Assembly (NCBI GenBank): GCA_021209875.1
Contig: JAGYVD010000004.1
Span: 4,625,001 to 4,689,000, forward strand
Source of the DNA: Rosellinia necatrix
Taxonomy: Eukaryota; Ascomycota; Sordariomycetes; Xylariales; Xylariaceae
Direction of reading: 5' to 3'
Length of the DNA: 64,000 nt
The number at the start of each line of letters is the position of its first letter. The stretch's first letter is position 1. The notes under the pieces are model-generated. The model ran no database searches and was not told the DNA's origin. It worked only from the letters and a program-made list of their open reading frames with translations. The position numbers and the translations under genes were made by a program. Positions 12,130 through 22,158 of this stretch are shown one piece after another.

Positions 12130-13140
12130 ATGCAGCTGGAATCATCGAACACCCTCCCGCGACTCATATTGTATTACCAGACAACCCACAGTCCCGATGG
12201 GACCCCCTGCTCCATCATCCCACTCATCACACAGCCTGGCATCTCCGTCACGCATCTTATCGTCGCCGCCATACACATAAACGACGACCCGGACGCTCTC
12301 ACTCTGAACGACCACCCACCTTCGGATCCTCGGTTCGTCACGACATGGGCCGAACTACGAATTGCCCAGGCGAGCGGCATTGTCGTGATGGGCATGTTGG
12401 GGGGCGCCGCACGAGGATCGTACGCCCGGCTGGACCAGGACCAGGCGACGTTTGAGCGATATTACGCACCGCTTTACGAACTGATACGCGACAGGGGGCT
12501 GGGCGGCCTCGACCTCGACGTCGAGGAGGCCATGTCGCTCGCGGGCGTGGTCCGACTGATCGACCGCCTGCGTGCGGATTTCGGGCCAACCTTCATCATC
12601 ACCCTGGCCCCCGTCGCGGCCGCGCTCCTGGATGCGCGGCGGAACCTCAGCGGTTTCGACTACGAAGCGCTCGAGGTGATGAGGGGCAACCAGATCGCGT
12701 GGTACAACGCGCAATTCTACTGCGGGTGGGGGGACGCCAGCAACCCGGTCATGTACAACATGTGCATCCGGAGGGGCTGGGCGCCAGAGAAGGTCGTCGT
12801 CGGCCTCGTCACGACGCCTGAGAACGGCCCTGGCTACGTGCCTTTCGAAATCCTAGGCCCCAATCTCAGGCTGCTGCACCGGCAGTTTCCCAAGTTTGGG
12901 GGTGTCATGGGCTGGGAGTACTTCAATGGGCGGCCCGGCGGGACGGAACGCCCCTGGGAATGGGCGCAGCAGATGACAAACATCCTGAGGACATCTCATA
13001 CAGGGGTACAGGCCAGTGCACGGGAGACCATGGAGACCTCGGCGATAGTCGAGGCGGACGATGATGGCGAGGACGGAGTGCAGGCACCGGTTCCTAGACG
13101 TTTCGAATATAAATCGGGTAGTTCAGACGGCGAGGACTAG
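12130..13140 (+). CDS. GH18 chitinase-like protein, no signal peptide
   Basis: Single exon, 336 aa. GH18 enzymes cleave beta-1,4 GlcNAc linkages in chitin or N-glycan cores on a TIM barrel. The catalytic strand reads GLGGLDLDVEE: Asp128, Asp130 and Glu132 fit the end of DxxDxDxE, with Glu132 as the expected acid. The first Asp of the motif is replaced by Gly125. Other barrel landmarks are the beta-1 strand RLILYYQT, VMGMLGG, FIITLAPVA, YNAQFY and GVMGWEYFNG. The protein starts directly with the barrel and has no hydrophobic leader, so it is probably intracellular. The last 45 residues are acidic and look disordered. It could be an endo-beta-N-acetylglucosaminidase-like GH18 rather than a true chitinase. 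Confidence 0.85.
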   Translation: MQLESSNTLPRLILYYQTTHSPDGTPCSIIPLITQPGISVTHLIVAAIHINDDPDALTLNDHPPSDPRFVTTWAELRIAQASGIVVMGMLGGAARGSYARLDQDQATFERYYAPLYELIRDRGLGGLDLDVEEAMSLAGVVRLIDRLRADFGPTFIITLAPVAAALLDARRNLSGFDYEALEVMRGNQIAWYNAQFYCGWGDASNPVMYNMCIRRGWAPEKVVVGLVTTPENGPGYVPFEILGPNLRLLHRQFPKFGGVMGWEYFNGRPGGTERPWEWAQQMTNILRTSHTGVQASARETMETSAIVEADDDGEDGVQAPVPRRFEYKSGSSDGED

Positions 13141-14012
13141 AGGCGCGGTTTAGATGGGGAACTTGAAATGCGATCGGCAAGAGTACCAAAGTACCGATTC
13201 ATGTACGTAGCACACGCCTCTATTAAGCGCCTGGGCACTTGTTTTCAGTGGTACGTGCTCAAGTCTGGAGTCGATACTTAATCTTTCGCAAAACAAACCG
13301 CAATCGCGCCCCCAGCGGATACCTATAATAGATACTTAGGTAGGTAGGTAGGTAGGTAGGTAGGTAGGACGGCCGGTGCAGAGGGCAGGCAAGCGCATAG
13401 GACAGGCAAGCGCATAGGACAGGCGCATAAGACAGGTGCAGAGGACAGGTACCGAGCGCTTTCCTTATAAGCTAGATCCATAGCGCTCACAAGAGATTTA
13501 GCGTAGGCCTTTAGGTTCTAGTGAATGGAGTTTCCAACAATTCCATATCAAACCGATCCATACTCGTGCATACGTAGGCACGTCTCATTATTGATTGTTT
13601 AATGAGTTGTTCGTTCGTGTGATTTATTTTCGTTACATCACACGGTCTACGTACCTACCCAGATACCTCAATACCTCGATACCTAAGCGCAGTAAACAGC
13701 AGTAGCAGCAGTTAGCAGCAGTTAGCAGCGGCAGCAGCAACAGCAGCAGCACATGACCTCGACTAACTGACTGATTGAGAGAAGAAGAAAAAAAAAAGCT
13801 GCAAGTAACTGCGCTGCAAGCTGCAACTGCAAGCCACAAACGTTGAGCGGTTGGGCTGTTACCTGTAACCCAAAGCTGCGCGCATCACTCGCCCCGACCA
13901 GCCGACCTGGCATCTTACCCAGGACATTCCCTGGGACTTTCAATCCCCCATAAGTCGACGTAATACTGGCAAGCAAGCATCGCATACATACTCCAGCTCC
14001 ATTGCCGCGGCC
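13141..14012. other. Intergenic with microsatellites
   Basis: Contains a run of TAGG units at 13336-13369, then degenerate repeats of GACAGGCAAGCGCATAG to about 13450. Imperfect CAG/TTAGCAG repeats at about 13688-13752 precede an A-rich run at 13783-13797. No gene was found. Confidence 0.6.
13336..13369. repeat. (TAGG)n microsatellite
   Basis: Consecutive TAGG units, continuing the TAGGTA motif common in the spacers of this window. Confidence 0.85.
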
Positions 14013-14700
14013 ATGGGTGAGAACGTGCAGGATCCCAGTGCCAGGGCATGGGTCGACTCCGAGGTGGCCGTGGAGCCACGGAGCTCCGACGATACCCAAC
14101 ACAGTCCTGGCCCCGATCCCGATCCCGATCCCTCGCTAGCAGCGAAACCGGATCGCCACCACGCCGCCGAAGGCAGTGGCAGCGATTCTGGCGCGACAAC
14201 GGACGGCAAGGAGACGAGCCAGCCAAATGGCGACGGCGAAGTAGATTTGCAGAAAGAGGTATGAATGATGACGCCCTCCAACCGGTGTACAGCGCGCAGT
14301 TACATGGTTCATGCATGCATACCTGTTGTGTTTGTCTACGTGTTGTGTGTACGTGCACCTCGATTACGCTGACACATTTTTACAGCTACCACCCCATCCT
14401 CTCAAGAGACGGCCAACTTCAGCACGCCCGTCAACAGAGATCTTCAGAAACCTGTCGGTCGACGATGACGACAGCAAAAGCAAGCGGGGCAGCTTTTCCG
14501 CGGGTGATAGAAGCAGCATCTACACCGTCGACAGCACTGACGAGCGCCGGTTGTCCGGCAGGATGAGGAAGGTCTGGAGGGGCGTCATGGGCGCCCAGAA
14601 GCCCATGGACCCGCTCGAGCAATGGATGGTGAAGCACTCCGGCGGCGTCCTGCGGGACGTGCCCGTCGGCCGCCTGTATAGAGAGCCTTCTGATCGCTAG
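14013..14700 (+). CDS. Small hydrophilic protein of unknown function
   Basis: Two exons: 14013-14258 and 14386-14700, giving 186 aa. The intron has donor GTATGA, branch-like GCTGAC and acceptor TTTACAG. The first 80 residues are acidic and low complexity, with a PDPDPDP run. The second half is basic and Ser-rich (SVDDDDSKSKRGSFSAGDRSSIYTVDS). It ends in a compact, conserved-looking block (RMRKVWRGVMGAQKPMDPLEQW, then HSGGVLRDVPVGRLYREP). No signal peptide or membrane segment is visible. I do not recognise the family. The exon-2 block looks like real protein in frame, which supports the model. Confidence 0.65.
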
Positions 14701-15832
14701 TGAGCACGCCAGTCGTGCCTTGCTCGCCGGGGAATGGGGGGCGTCGGTGGAGTGCGGGAGGAGCGCGGCTCTTTACAGCCGCTCAGACGGATACGATGCG
14801 CCATGGTCGACGTGGAAACCTAATGCTGAATGGCTTTTTTTATCTCCTTTACGCCAGTTGCTCAGCCTTCGACATTGTGGATGCAGACAGGCAGGCAGAA
14901 CGAAATACCGAGCGGTGATGTTGCTCAATTACGTCGGGCCGCAGGCGCGTGCGTGCACGCTCAAATAGCCGACTCAACCAAGCTAGATTCATAGCTACAC
15001 CAAACCACGCCGAATATTTAATTTGAGGAGTCGCGGTGGAATTCGTGCGGGTCGTGGTAGCAAAACGCGGGACGATGGGTATTGAGCCAGAGTATCCGCC
15101 TTCATGATCGATACGCTTCTTCTAATTACGCCAATCAACTTTGACTCAATAGATTTAATTCGCGTTACTGACCTGCGTATTCTCGTTAGCAACGTGACTG
15201 TGACAGGCCGCCTCTCTCTCCCCATCTCAGAATATCTTTTGCGAAGTATTGAGATTCCAAGTCGAGAGCTGTATGGTGAGCTCTCATAGATGGGCTTATA
15301 TAACATGGAAGTCAATATCGAAGCAATGATCAATAATCATAAGATCGGAATTTTTGCTGTTGGCGACGTATCCGACAAGAACTACGATACACGGTGGGCA
15401 AGGCCTTATTCTGGCGGGTGTTTTTTTTTTTTTTTAAAAAAAAAAAAAGAGAGAGAGAGAGAATAACCAAATTCCGACTCACTGATCAGAGTAGCGTATG
15501 TGTACCCACATAATTATAGGAAGAATTGGCGCGTATCATGAAAGCAAGTATATACGATAAGGTTTATAAGACAAAGGTATGCTTTACCTACCAAAGCAGT
15601 AAGCCCCAGAACATTGTCACATTTTTGTCATATGAAGAAAGCAGTCACGGGGGGGATGTAGTATAGGGAAATTTTTGACAAGAGTAATGCATTAAATCAT
15701 ACTCGTACAGCTCTGTTCGTGTTGCGACATCTATATAGATACATATATGCCATATATTACCGACGTAGGGCTTTTTTTTTTTTTTTAATTTTTTTTTCCT
15801 ACAAGAACCCCCCGCATAAAGACTCCCGCCAT
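14701..15832. other. Convergent intergenic region with homopolymer tracts
   Basis: AT-rich from about 15000 onward. It contains a T15-A13-(GA)7 tract at 15421-15462 and T-runs at 15773-15800, near the sedolisin 3' end. Open frames on both strands around 15000-15330 are AT-driven and carry no recognisable content. Confidence 0.5.
15421..15462. repeat. T15-A13-(GA)7 tract
   Basis: Fifteen T, then thirteen A, then seven GA units. The T/A part is self-complementary and could form a loop-less hairpin or a bent-DNA segment. It lies between convergent genes. Confidence 0.85.
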
Positions 15833-17782
15833 CTAGGCCTTGTACCGCGAGGGCAGGGCGGCCTTAAGCAGCTTGGGGAAGTTGGGGGTGCCGAGGCCGG
15901 AGACGGGGTCCCAGCCGGCGGTGGCGTTCCAGCTGGCGTAGGGGATGACGGGGCTGCCGTTGGGGGCGCCGTGGAAGCGGGCGCGGCCGTCGCAGCCGGT
16001 GCTGCCGCCGAGGGTGATGTCGTTGAGCGCGTCCGGGTTGCGGTAGAGCAGGGGGTTCAGGAAGCCGAGGACGGGCTTGCCGGCGCGCAGGCGCGCGTCG
16101 TTGAGCAGGCCGACCATGCCCGCGAACGCCGGCGCCGAGCACGACGTGCCCTGGTACCCCTTGAGCGCGCCCTGGTCGTACACCCGGTACCCGAACCCCT
16201 GCGCCGACACGTCCGGGAAGCCGCGGCCGCGGGCGTTGAAGTACGGCCTGTTCCCGCCGCCGAGCCTCGCGAGGTAGGCCTTGACGGCCGCGTCCTGCCA
16301 CGACGGCCGCGCCCAGTAGTCCGAGAACCCGCCCGACGAGAAGAACGTGGCCGTCTCGTTCAGGAACCGCGTCGACCCCACCGACGTCGCCCACGGGCAG
16401 CTCGCCGGGTACTGCGGCTGGAACTTGGTCGTGTTCTTCCCGTCGTTCGACAGGCACGCCGACCCCGTGCCGGAGTCGCCCGACGAGAAGATGACGCTGA
16501 CGCCGCGCGACCCCAGCTGCGCGATCAGGTTGCACACCGACACCGCGTACGCGCGCGGCACGCTCTGCTCGTTCTCGCCGTACGACGTCGAGATGACCTG
16601 CGGCAGCTCGTGCCTGGGCAGCTTCAGCACCGACCGGAAGAAGTCGAGGTACGGCTCGTTGAAGTTCTCGTCGACGTCGGGCTGGTCGAGGTCCGGCACC
16701 AGCGGGCCGCGGCCGCCGACGGAGAACTCGGTGATGGGTAGCGGGTGGCCCGTGCCGAGGATGTACTGCAGGTCGAGGTTCGCCTCGCCGCTGTCCTCCG
16801 TCGACGTCTGGTTGTTGAGCCCGCCGTGGTACTGCACCACGGTGAAGTTCTGCCCGGCCGCCTCCGGCAGGTACGCCTGCTCGAAGAGCGCCAGGTCCGC
16901 GTACCGCGCGTACTGCTCCAGGTAGCTCGCGAACGCCACCTTGCTGCCGCTCGCCGCGTCCGCCGTGTAGTCGATGCCGTAGATCTTCTTGAGGCACGCC
17001 GGCGTGATCAGCGCGTCGCAGTTGTCCTCCGCCGCCGCCGCCGCTGCGGACAGACGCTGCGTCGACACCTCGAAGATCTCCCGGCTGGTCTCGTGGTTGG
17101 GCCGCGGCGCCGCGAACCGCGTCGTCGGCTGCACCAGGTTGATGTGCGACGCGATCGCCTCCGGGACCGAGTACTCGAGCGTGCGCAGGATCTTGCGCGG
17201 CCTCGCCTCCTCGCTGACGAACCACGCGAACCGCGTGTCGAGCATCTTGTTGGCCACGCCGACCGTCGTCTTGAAGCTCACCCAGTCGGCGTCCTCCTCG
17301 ACCGTCTCGATGCCCGCCTCCTTGAGCCAGGCGTGGACGGACGAGAGCGACTCCTGGCTGGGGAGAAGCATCCTCTTCATCTCATCGTGATCCTCGACTG
17401 TACATCTTTCGGGTTAGCGGTATTTCTTTTGGGGGAAGGGGGAAAGGGGGGGGAAAGGGATGGGACTCGTCATTTACTCACAGTGTTGGCCATACTTGGG
17501 GTGGCTGGGAGTGGACATGTCTAAGACAGCCTGCTCGAAGCCCTCGACATCTCCCTGCTGGAGGGCGATCTGCAGCTTGATCGCCTGGCTGTCCTCGGCC
17601 GGGCCCTCGAGTTTCCATCCTACCACGATTGGTCAGTCTTCTCATCTATTTCAAAGGGGTCTTTTATATGGACTAGATGTCATGTACTGACCTTCCGGGA
17701 CGTCAAATAGCTGCTCGAAGGGCTTGGCGAGGCCCTGAGCAGCTAGGAGCGAGCTGAGGAGTAGGGAAAGAAAACGGGCCAT
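15833..17782 (-). CDS. Secreted sedolisin (S53, tripeptidyl-peptidase-like)
   Basis: Three exons: 17692-17782, 17482-17619 and 15833-17397, giving 597 aa. It begins with a secretion signal ([19 protein letters not shown]). An S53 pro-domain follows ([12 protein letters not shown] across the second intron) and then the mature enzyme. The acid-acting serine triad is visible: Glu and Asp in GEANLDLQ, the oxyanion Asp in SSGDSGTGS, and Ser495 in GTSCSAP. The C-terminal calcium region ([32 protein letters not shown]) is also present. Length and order match fungal tripeptidyl-peptidases that digest protein at acid pH outside the cell. The large exon is very GC-rich and opens long false frames on other strands. 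It is divergent from the NCS1 permease across 2.6 kb. Confidence 0.93.
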
Positions 17783-18474
17783 GTTGTATCACTCCCGAGG
17801 GTTGACTTCAAAACAAGAGAGACAGGAACTCGGATCTCGAAGGGGCGGCCATGTCGAGCTTTATGTACGGCCGCCCGCGGCTATGGTAAGCAAGCCGTGC
17901 TGGCCGACGGAACACAAATCCTGACTACCTGGTTGAGTTAAGTTTGACGAGAACCATGCGAGACCAGAGACCGACCGTACGGGTTGTTCGCGTTCTAGTC
18001 CTGGCCTGACTCTGGGAGCTGAACATCTCCTGCCTATCTTGGTTTTAGCCGACGATAACGCTGGCTCACGTCCCCTCGTCCCCGCATCCTCGTCGAGGGT
18101 TTTATGTAGTGTACATGGTCACTGCTAGGCGACAGTACTGGGGCACATAGTTATCGGGCGATAGATATAGCGTAGTGTGGTGTACCCCGGATATGACTAG
18201 GTATCGCGTGGGCACGCCTACATGACATGGGTTTATTTCGTATTCAGGGGCAACGCCAATTCCCCGCCGCCATTGGCTGGGCCAGCAAGCTTCGATCATG
18301 TCTAGTGCGTCTAGTGCACGCTCGAAGCTCCCATCGGGTTGTTAGTGTAGTAAGATGCGGCTACATTGTGACGGTGCACTAGTGAATTAGTGTAGTGTAG
18401 GTAGTTGTAGTTGGTGATGTTACTTGTACGTACGGTAACTATGTGGTCCTTTGGTTCCTGGTGCGGTGGAGTAT

Positions 18475-18540
18475 ACTATACATACATATGTACATGCATA
18501 TATATATACATACATATGTACATACATACATACATACACA
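18475..18540. repeat. TACA/TATG-type microsatellite
   Basis: Interleaved TACATA, TATATA and TACA units, imperfect throughout. Confidence 0.8.
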
Positions 18541-19030
18541 ATAACTACCGGTATGCAGTATGGGGGTGAAGCTCCATTATTGTCGGAATCAACCGAGTTG
18601 GGCGAAGCCATAACGTATTAGATTTCTTGACAAGCGTCCGTGATAGTCTAGGCACCGGGCTTATATCAAGTTCCAGAGCACCCTGTACGCGAGTTATCAC
18701 CAGCTCCTCATTCTTGAGCCGTGGAGACATCAGTTGGCTGGGCAAATTGGTTGGATAAAGCATGAGGATCAGCTGCGGCCGGCAGGGCTGGTTGCACCTT
18801 GGATTGCTCAAATACTGTATGAATGTCGCCATACAAATCCATCCCCTGTCTCCCGTCTTTCGTGCTCTCCGTTCTCCGTTCTCCGTTTCTCCGCTCTATA
18901 CGGCCTGTGCTGGCATATCTGTGTGACAGTTCTGGTGTACACTATCAAAATGCCATCCGTGCTTTTAGTCCTTGGGGTGGATTGACTGGCTGATGCTGGT
19001 ATTGGTATTGGTATCATCAATAACTACTGA

Positions 19031-19095
19031 CTGCACCGCACCGTACCGCACCGCACCACACCGCACCGCACTACACTGCACTGCACTGCACTGCA
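19031..19095. repeat. (CCGCA)/(CTGCA)n pentamer array
   Basis: About 13 pentamer units that drift from CCGCA to CTGCA along the array. Confidence 0.85.
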
Positions 19096-20381
19096 TCTAT
19101 CCTCCGGAATCTTTCTCGTCCGTTTCTAGCGTGTAGACTCGGTACGTCAAATACAGTGGGAAACAATATGGGTTAATCTCGCACTGCGCCGGACGCATTG
19201 ACCGGAAAAGGAAATAGACGGCTATAAGCAAACAATAAGCGCATCTTGGCGGTCATGGAATCATACTTGTAGGCATCGACTCACCACGTACCGAATACTA
19301 TGTAGATGGTTCTCCGCACTCTCTGGTTGCTCAATTCTGTACTATATATATACCATACACATACATATATGTACACTACAGTAGGTACGGTAGGTACTTA
19401 GTAAGGCATGTGTGGTACCATATCTTCGTTGATGAACCGGAGGCGGGAGAGGCGTGTTTGTTTGTCTTGTCGTGTCTGTTATCGGTCTTGTTTGTCCCTG
19501 CCCTAGCGAAGTTCCCTACGTAGTAGATCGACGCCAACATGGATCCATTGGCCCACATCCCCTAGGTAGTTAGCCTTAGGCAGCTCCGCTCCTGTACGCT
19601 GCCAAGTAATTACATAAGTTAGTGTACTTTATCTGTGCTGTCTGTCTCTGTGTGCCCGTCGGTGCAGATCTTGTCCCAAGCCATCTTGTAGTAGTGTATG
19701 TCTCCCAATCCGAGACATCCACGGGCACTCACCGTATCAATAGCACACGCCATGCATGATTTGACATGCCTATGTCGTTATTGAGAAGCCCAGCATTCTT
19801 CTCACAATGTTCCCTTATCTCTCCTACCCATCCATAGGTACCCTGGGTGCCCTGATATCCTTGCTTGAACGACAAGCCCTGAACAAGCTTTTCACAAGAA
19901 GGCCGACAGCATCTTGGCAGAGACAAGCTTTCCTACGTGCCCGCACGCAAATCGAAGTCGATCAAATCTAAACCAGAACGAGCACTGTCCTACAATGTGT
20001 CCAAAAGATACGTGCCTGGGTCCCTATCTGGTTAGTGCATGGCTTTAGGGGGAGCTGAAAGCCTTGATGTGTGGCGTTTGTTTATCGGCGGATAGATCCC
20101 CAAAGGTTGCGCGAATCGGAATACCGGAAAAACACGACTTTGTTGAGATCTGGTTGTGCTTACGTAAAGTAACTTTTGCTTTTTATCGTAGAGGTGACGA
20201 CAATTGGTATGTCGAGGTTGGCCGCGTGCCGGTGTACAACGTTCAATCCGCTCGCTCTATTTAATATCCGTGACGGGTGTTGGGTTTATATCTATATGTC
20301 CCCGAGTAGTCCTCGCGTGGGCACCTTGAGTTGTATCCGCCCCGACTGTCCGCCGTCTTCCAAGTGCCCAACACCGTCATC

Positions 20382-21899
20382 ATGCCAGCCGACGAGGAGA
20401 CGACTGTGAGGATGCCTCTGCTCACCCGCAAGGATAGTGCGGATTCGAGTCAAGACGACGGTCTCCTGTCCCGCCTCCGCCAGTTCGAAGCCACCCTCGA
20501 TGCGAAGTTCGGCGTCGAATCCGAGGCGATCAATCGCAAGCTGCCCGAGGACCGGCGGCCGGTGAAATGGCACGAGGAGCTCAGCATGGCCCTGCTGTGG
20601 GCGTCGGCCACGATGAACACCTCCTGTTTCGCCACGGGCTTCCTCGGCTGGGAGTTGGGGCTGTCATTAAAACAGACCATCGTCATCAGCATCTTGGGAT
20701 CCATCATCGGCGGGGCCCTGCCGGGTTTTGCCGCCACCTTCGGCGCCGCCACGGGCCTACGCCAGATTTCCGTCTCGCGATACAGCTTCGGGTGGTGGCC
20801 GAATAAAATCATCGCCGCCCTCAACGCGACCGTGCAGATCGGCTGGTCTGCTGTCGCCTGCATCACCGGAGGCTTGGCCCTTACTGCGGCCGCGGACGGG
20901 CATCTCTCTCTCGTCGTCGGCATTATTATCCTCGCCATCTCTGCTACACTGATATCCTTCGTTGGCCTCAAGGCAATTGTAATTTACGAGCGGTATGCCT
21001 GGATCATCTTTTTCACCATCTTCTTAGTATTCTTCGGAGAGATAGGCCGCTACGCGGACAACACCCCCAGCCCACTCAAAGGGGCCGATCTCGCCGGCAG
21101 CATCCTCACTCTGGTCGCCATTGTCTACGGCAGTTCGGCATCTTGGGTGTCAATTGCATCAGATTACTATGTGCATTATCCCGCCAACGTTTCCCGCGTC
21201 AAGGTCTTTCTCATGACCACCTTCGGCATCGCTATCCCAACGTCCATCGGCATGGTGGCCGGCTGCGTCGTCGCCTCGGCGCTGAATAACAGGCCTGACT
21301 GGACCGACACTTATAAACACGAAGGGATCGGCTATCTAATTCACACCATGCTATATCCGAGGGGGTTTGCCAAGTTTGTCCTTACGCTGTTGGTGCTATC
21401 TGGTGTGAATGTGAACGTCATCAGCATTTACAGTGCCGCCATCGCGTGCCAACAGTTTGCGCACCCATGTGCCCGTGTACCCCGTTTTATCTGGACCTTG
21501 GTGTGCTTCGCCCTCATTCTCGCCCTGGCCCTGGGCGGACGCGAACAGCTCAACATTTACCTACAGAATTTCCTGTCGCTACTTGGGTACTGGTCGACAT
21601 CGTACTTCGCAATCCTCTTGCTCGAGCATTACGTATTTCGCAAGGGCAGCTTCGAAAACTACGATCTCGATGCGTGGAATGACCCTGCTAGGCTTCCCAT
21701 CGGCCTCGGCGCGTTGGCGGCGTTTATTGTCGGAGTTGTAGGCTGGATTTTAGGCATGGTAGAGACGTGGTATGTTGGTCCGGTCGGGAAGTTGATTGGC
21801 AGTAAGGGCGGAGATGTGGCAAATGAGCTGGCCTTTATCGGCACACTTGTTACATACATCCCTGCTCGATATTTGGAGCTGAAGGTGTATGGAAGGTAA
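20382..21899 (+). CDS. NCS1 purine-cytosine permease
   Basis: Single exon, 505 aa. The ATG at 20382 is chosen because the frame is open upstream only to a TTG. About 70 hydrophilic residues precede roughly 12 membrane spans. The Fcy2-type landmarks of the NCS1 family are present: FATGFLGWELGLSLKQ, the GSIIGGALPGFAATFGAATGLRQISVSR region, SWVSIASDYYVHYP, and an NYDLDAWNDP stretch. The family imports cytosine, purines or related nucleobases with protons at the plasma membrane. The exact substrate cannot be read from the sequence. The gene is convergent with the Upc2-type regulator; the stops are 260 bases apart. No truncation was seen. Confidence 0.92.
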   Translation: MPADEETTVRMPLLTRKDSADSSQDDGLLSRLRQFEATLDAKFGVESEAINRKLPEDRRPVKWHEELSMALLWASATMNTSCFATGFLGWELGLSLKQTIVISILGSIIGGALPGFAATFGAATGLRQISVSRYSFGWWPNKIIAALNATVQIGWSAVACITGGLALTAAADGHLSLVVGIIILAISATLISFVGLKAIVIYERYAWIIFFTIFLVFFGEIGRYADNTPSPLKGADLAGSILTLVAIVYGSSASWVSIASDYYVHYPANVSRVKVFLMTTFGIAIPTSIGMVAGCVVASALNNRPDWTDTYKHEGIGYLIHTMLYPRGFAKFVLTLLVLSGVNVNVISIYSAAIACQQFAHPCARVPRFIWTLVCFALILALALGGREQLNIYLQNFLSLLGYWSTSYFAILLLEHYVFRKGSFENYDLDAWNDPARLPIGLGALAAFIVGVVGWILGMVETWYVGPVGKLIGSKGGDVANELAFIGTLVTYIPARYLELKVYGR

Positions 21900-22158
21900 G
21901 GCAACCGGGAAGTATAAAGCGTGACGAGCCAACCCTTGTCATGATCGCCCTGTTTCTTAATAGCCTAAACTGGGGCCTAGTTATTGCTCATGTTTCGTGC
22001 TGTAGCACCTGTACAACTTTTAGCATGTGCGGTCCCGTCAGTAATATCGACCGCCTTCCCAACGAACGTCCCCTTTAGGTCCGAGAGACGACACATTATG
22101 CTGCCGCTACCTCCAAGTTCATCCCCAAACTCCGATAAATTTTGTGTAAATAAAGCCA

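Larger units (their letters stand above)
17783..20381. other. Divergent intergenic region with microsatellites
   Basis: About 2.6 kb between the sedolisin and permease starts. It contains an ATAC/TATG-type repeat at 18475-18540 and a CCGCA/CTGCA pentamer array at 19031-19095. No gene or RNA was recognised. Confidence 0.5.

Noticed and set aside
13336..13460. CRISPR-like direct repeats
   Set aside because: These are contiguous microsatellite or degenerate tandem units without unique spacers, in a fungal genome.
14995..15333. Arg/Ile/Ser-rich frame on the - strand
   Set aside because: AT-driven and overlapping a + strand frame; no start context or homologous feature.
15719..17524. Long open frames on the + strand and a second long frame on the - strand, Arg/Ala-rich
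   Set aside because: They are shadows of the GC-rich sedolisin exon; they lack domains, and the true frame shows all sedolisin motifs.
20331..20381. Extended N-terminus for the permease
   Set aside because: Begins with TTG; the ATG at 20382 is the first proper start.
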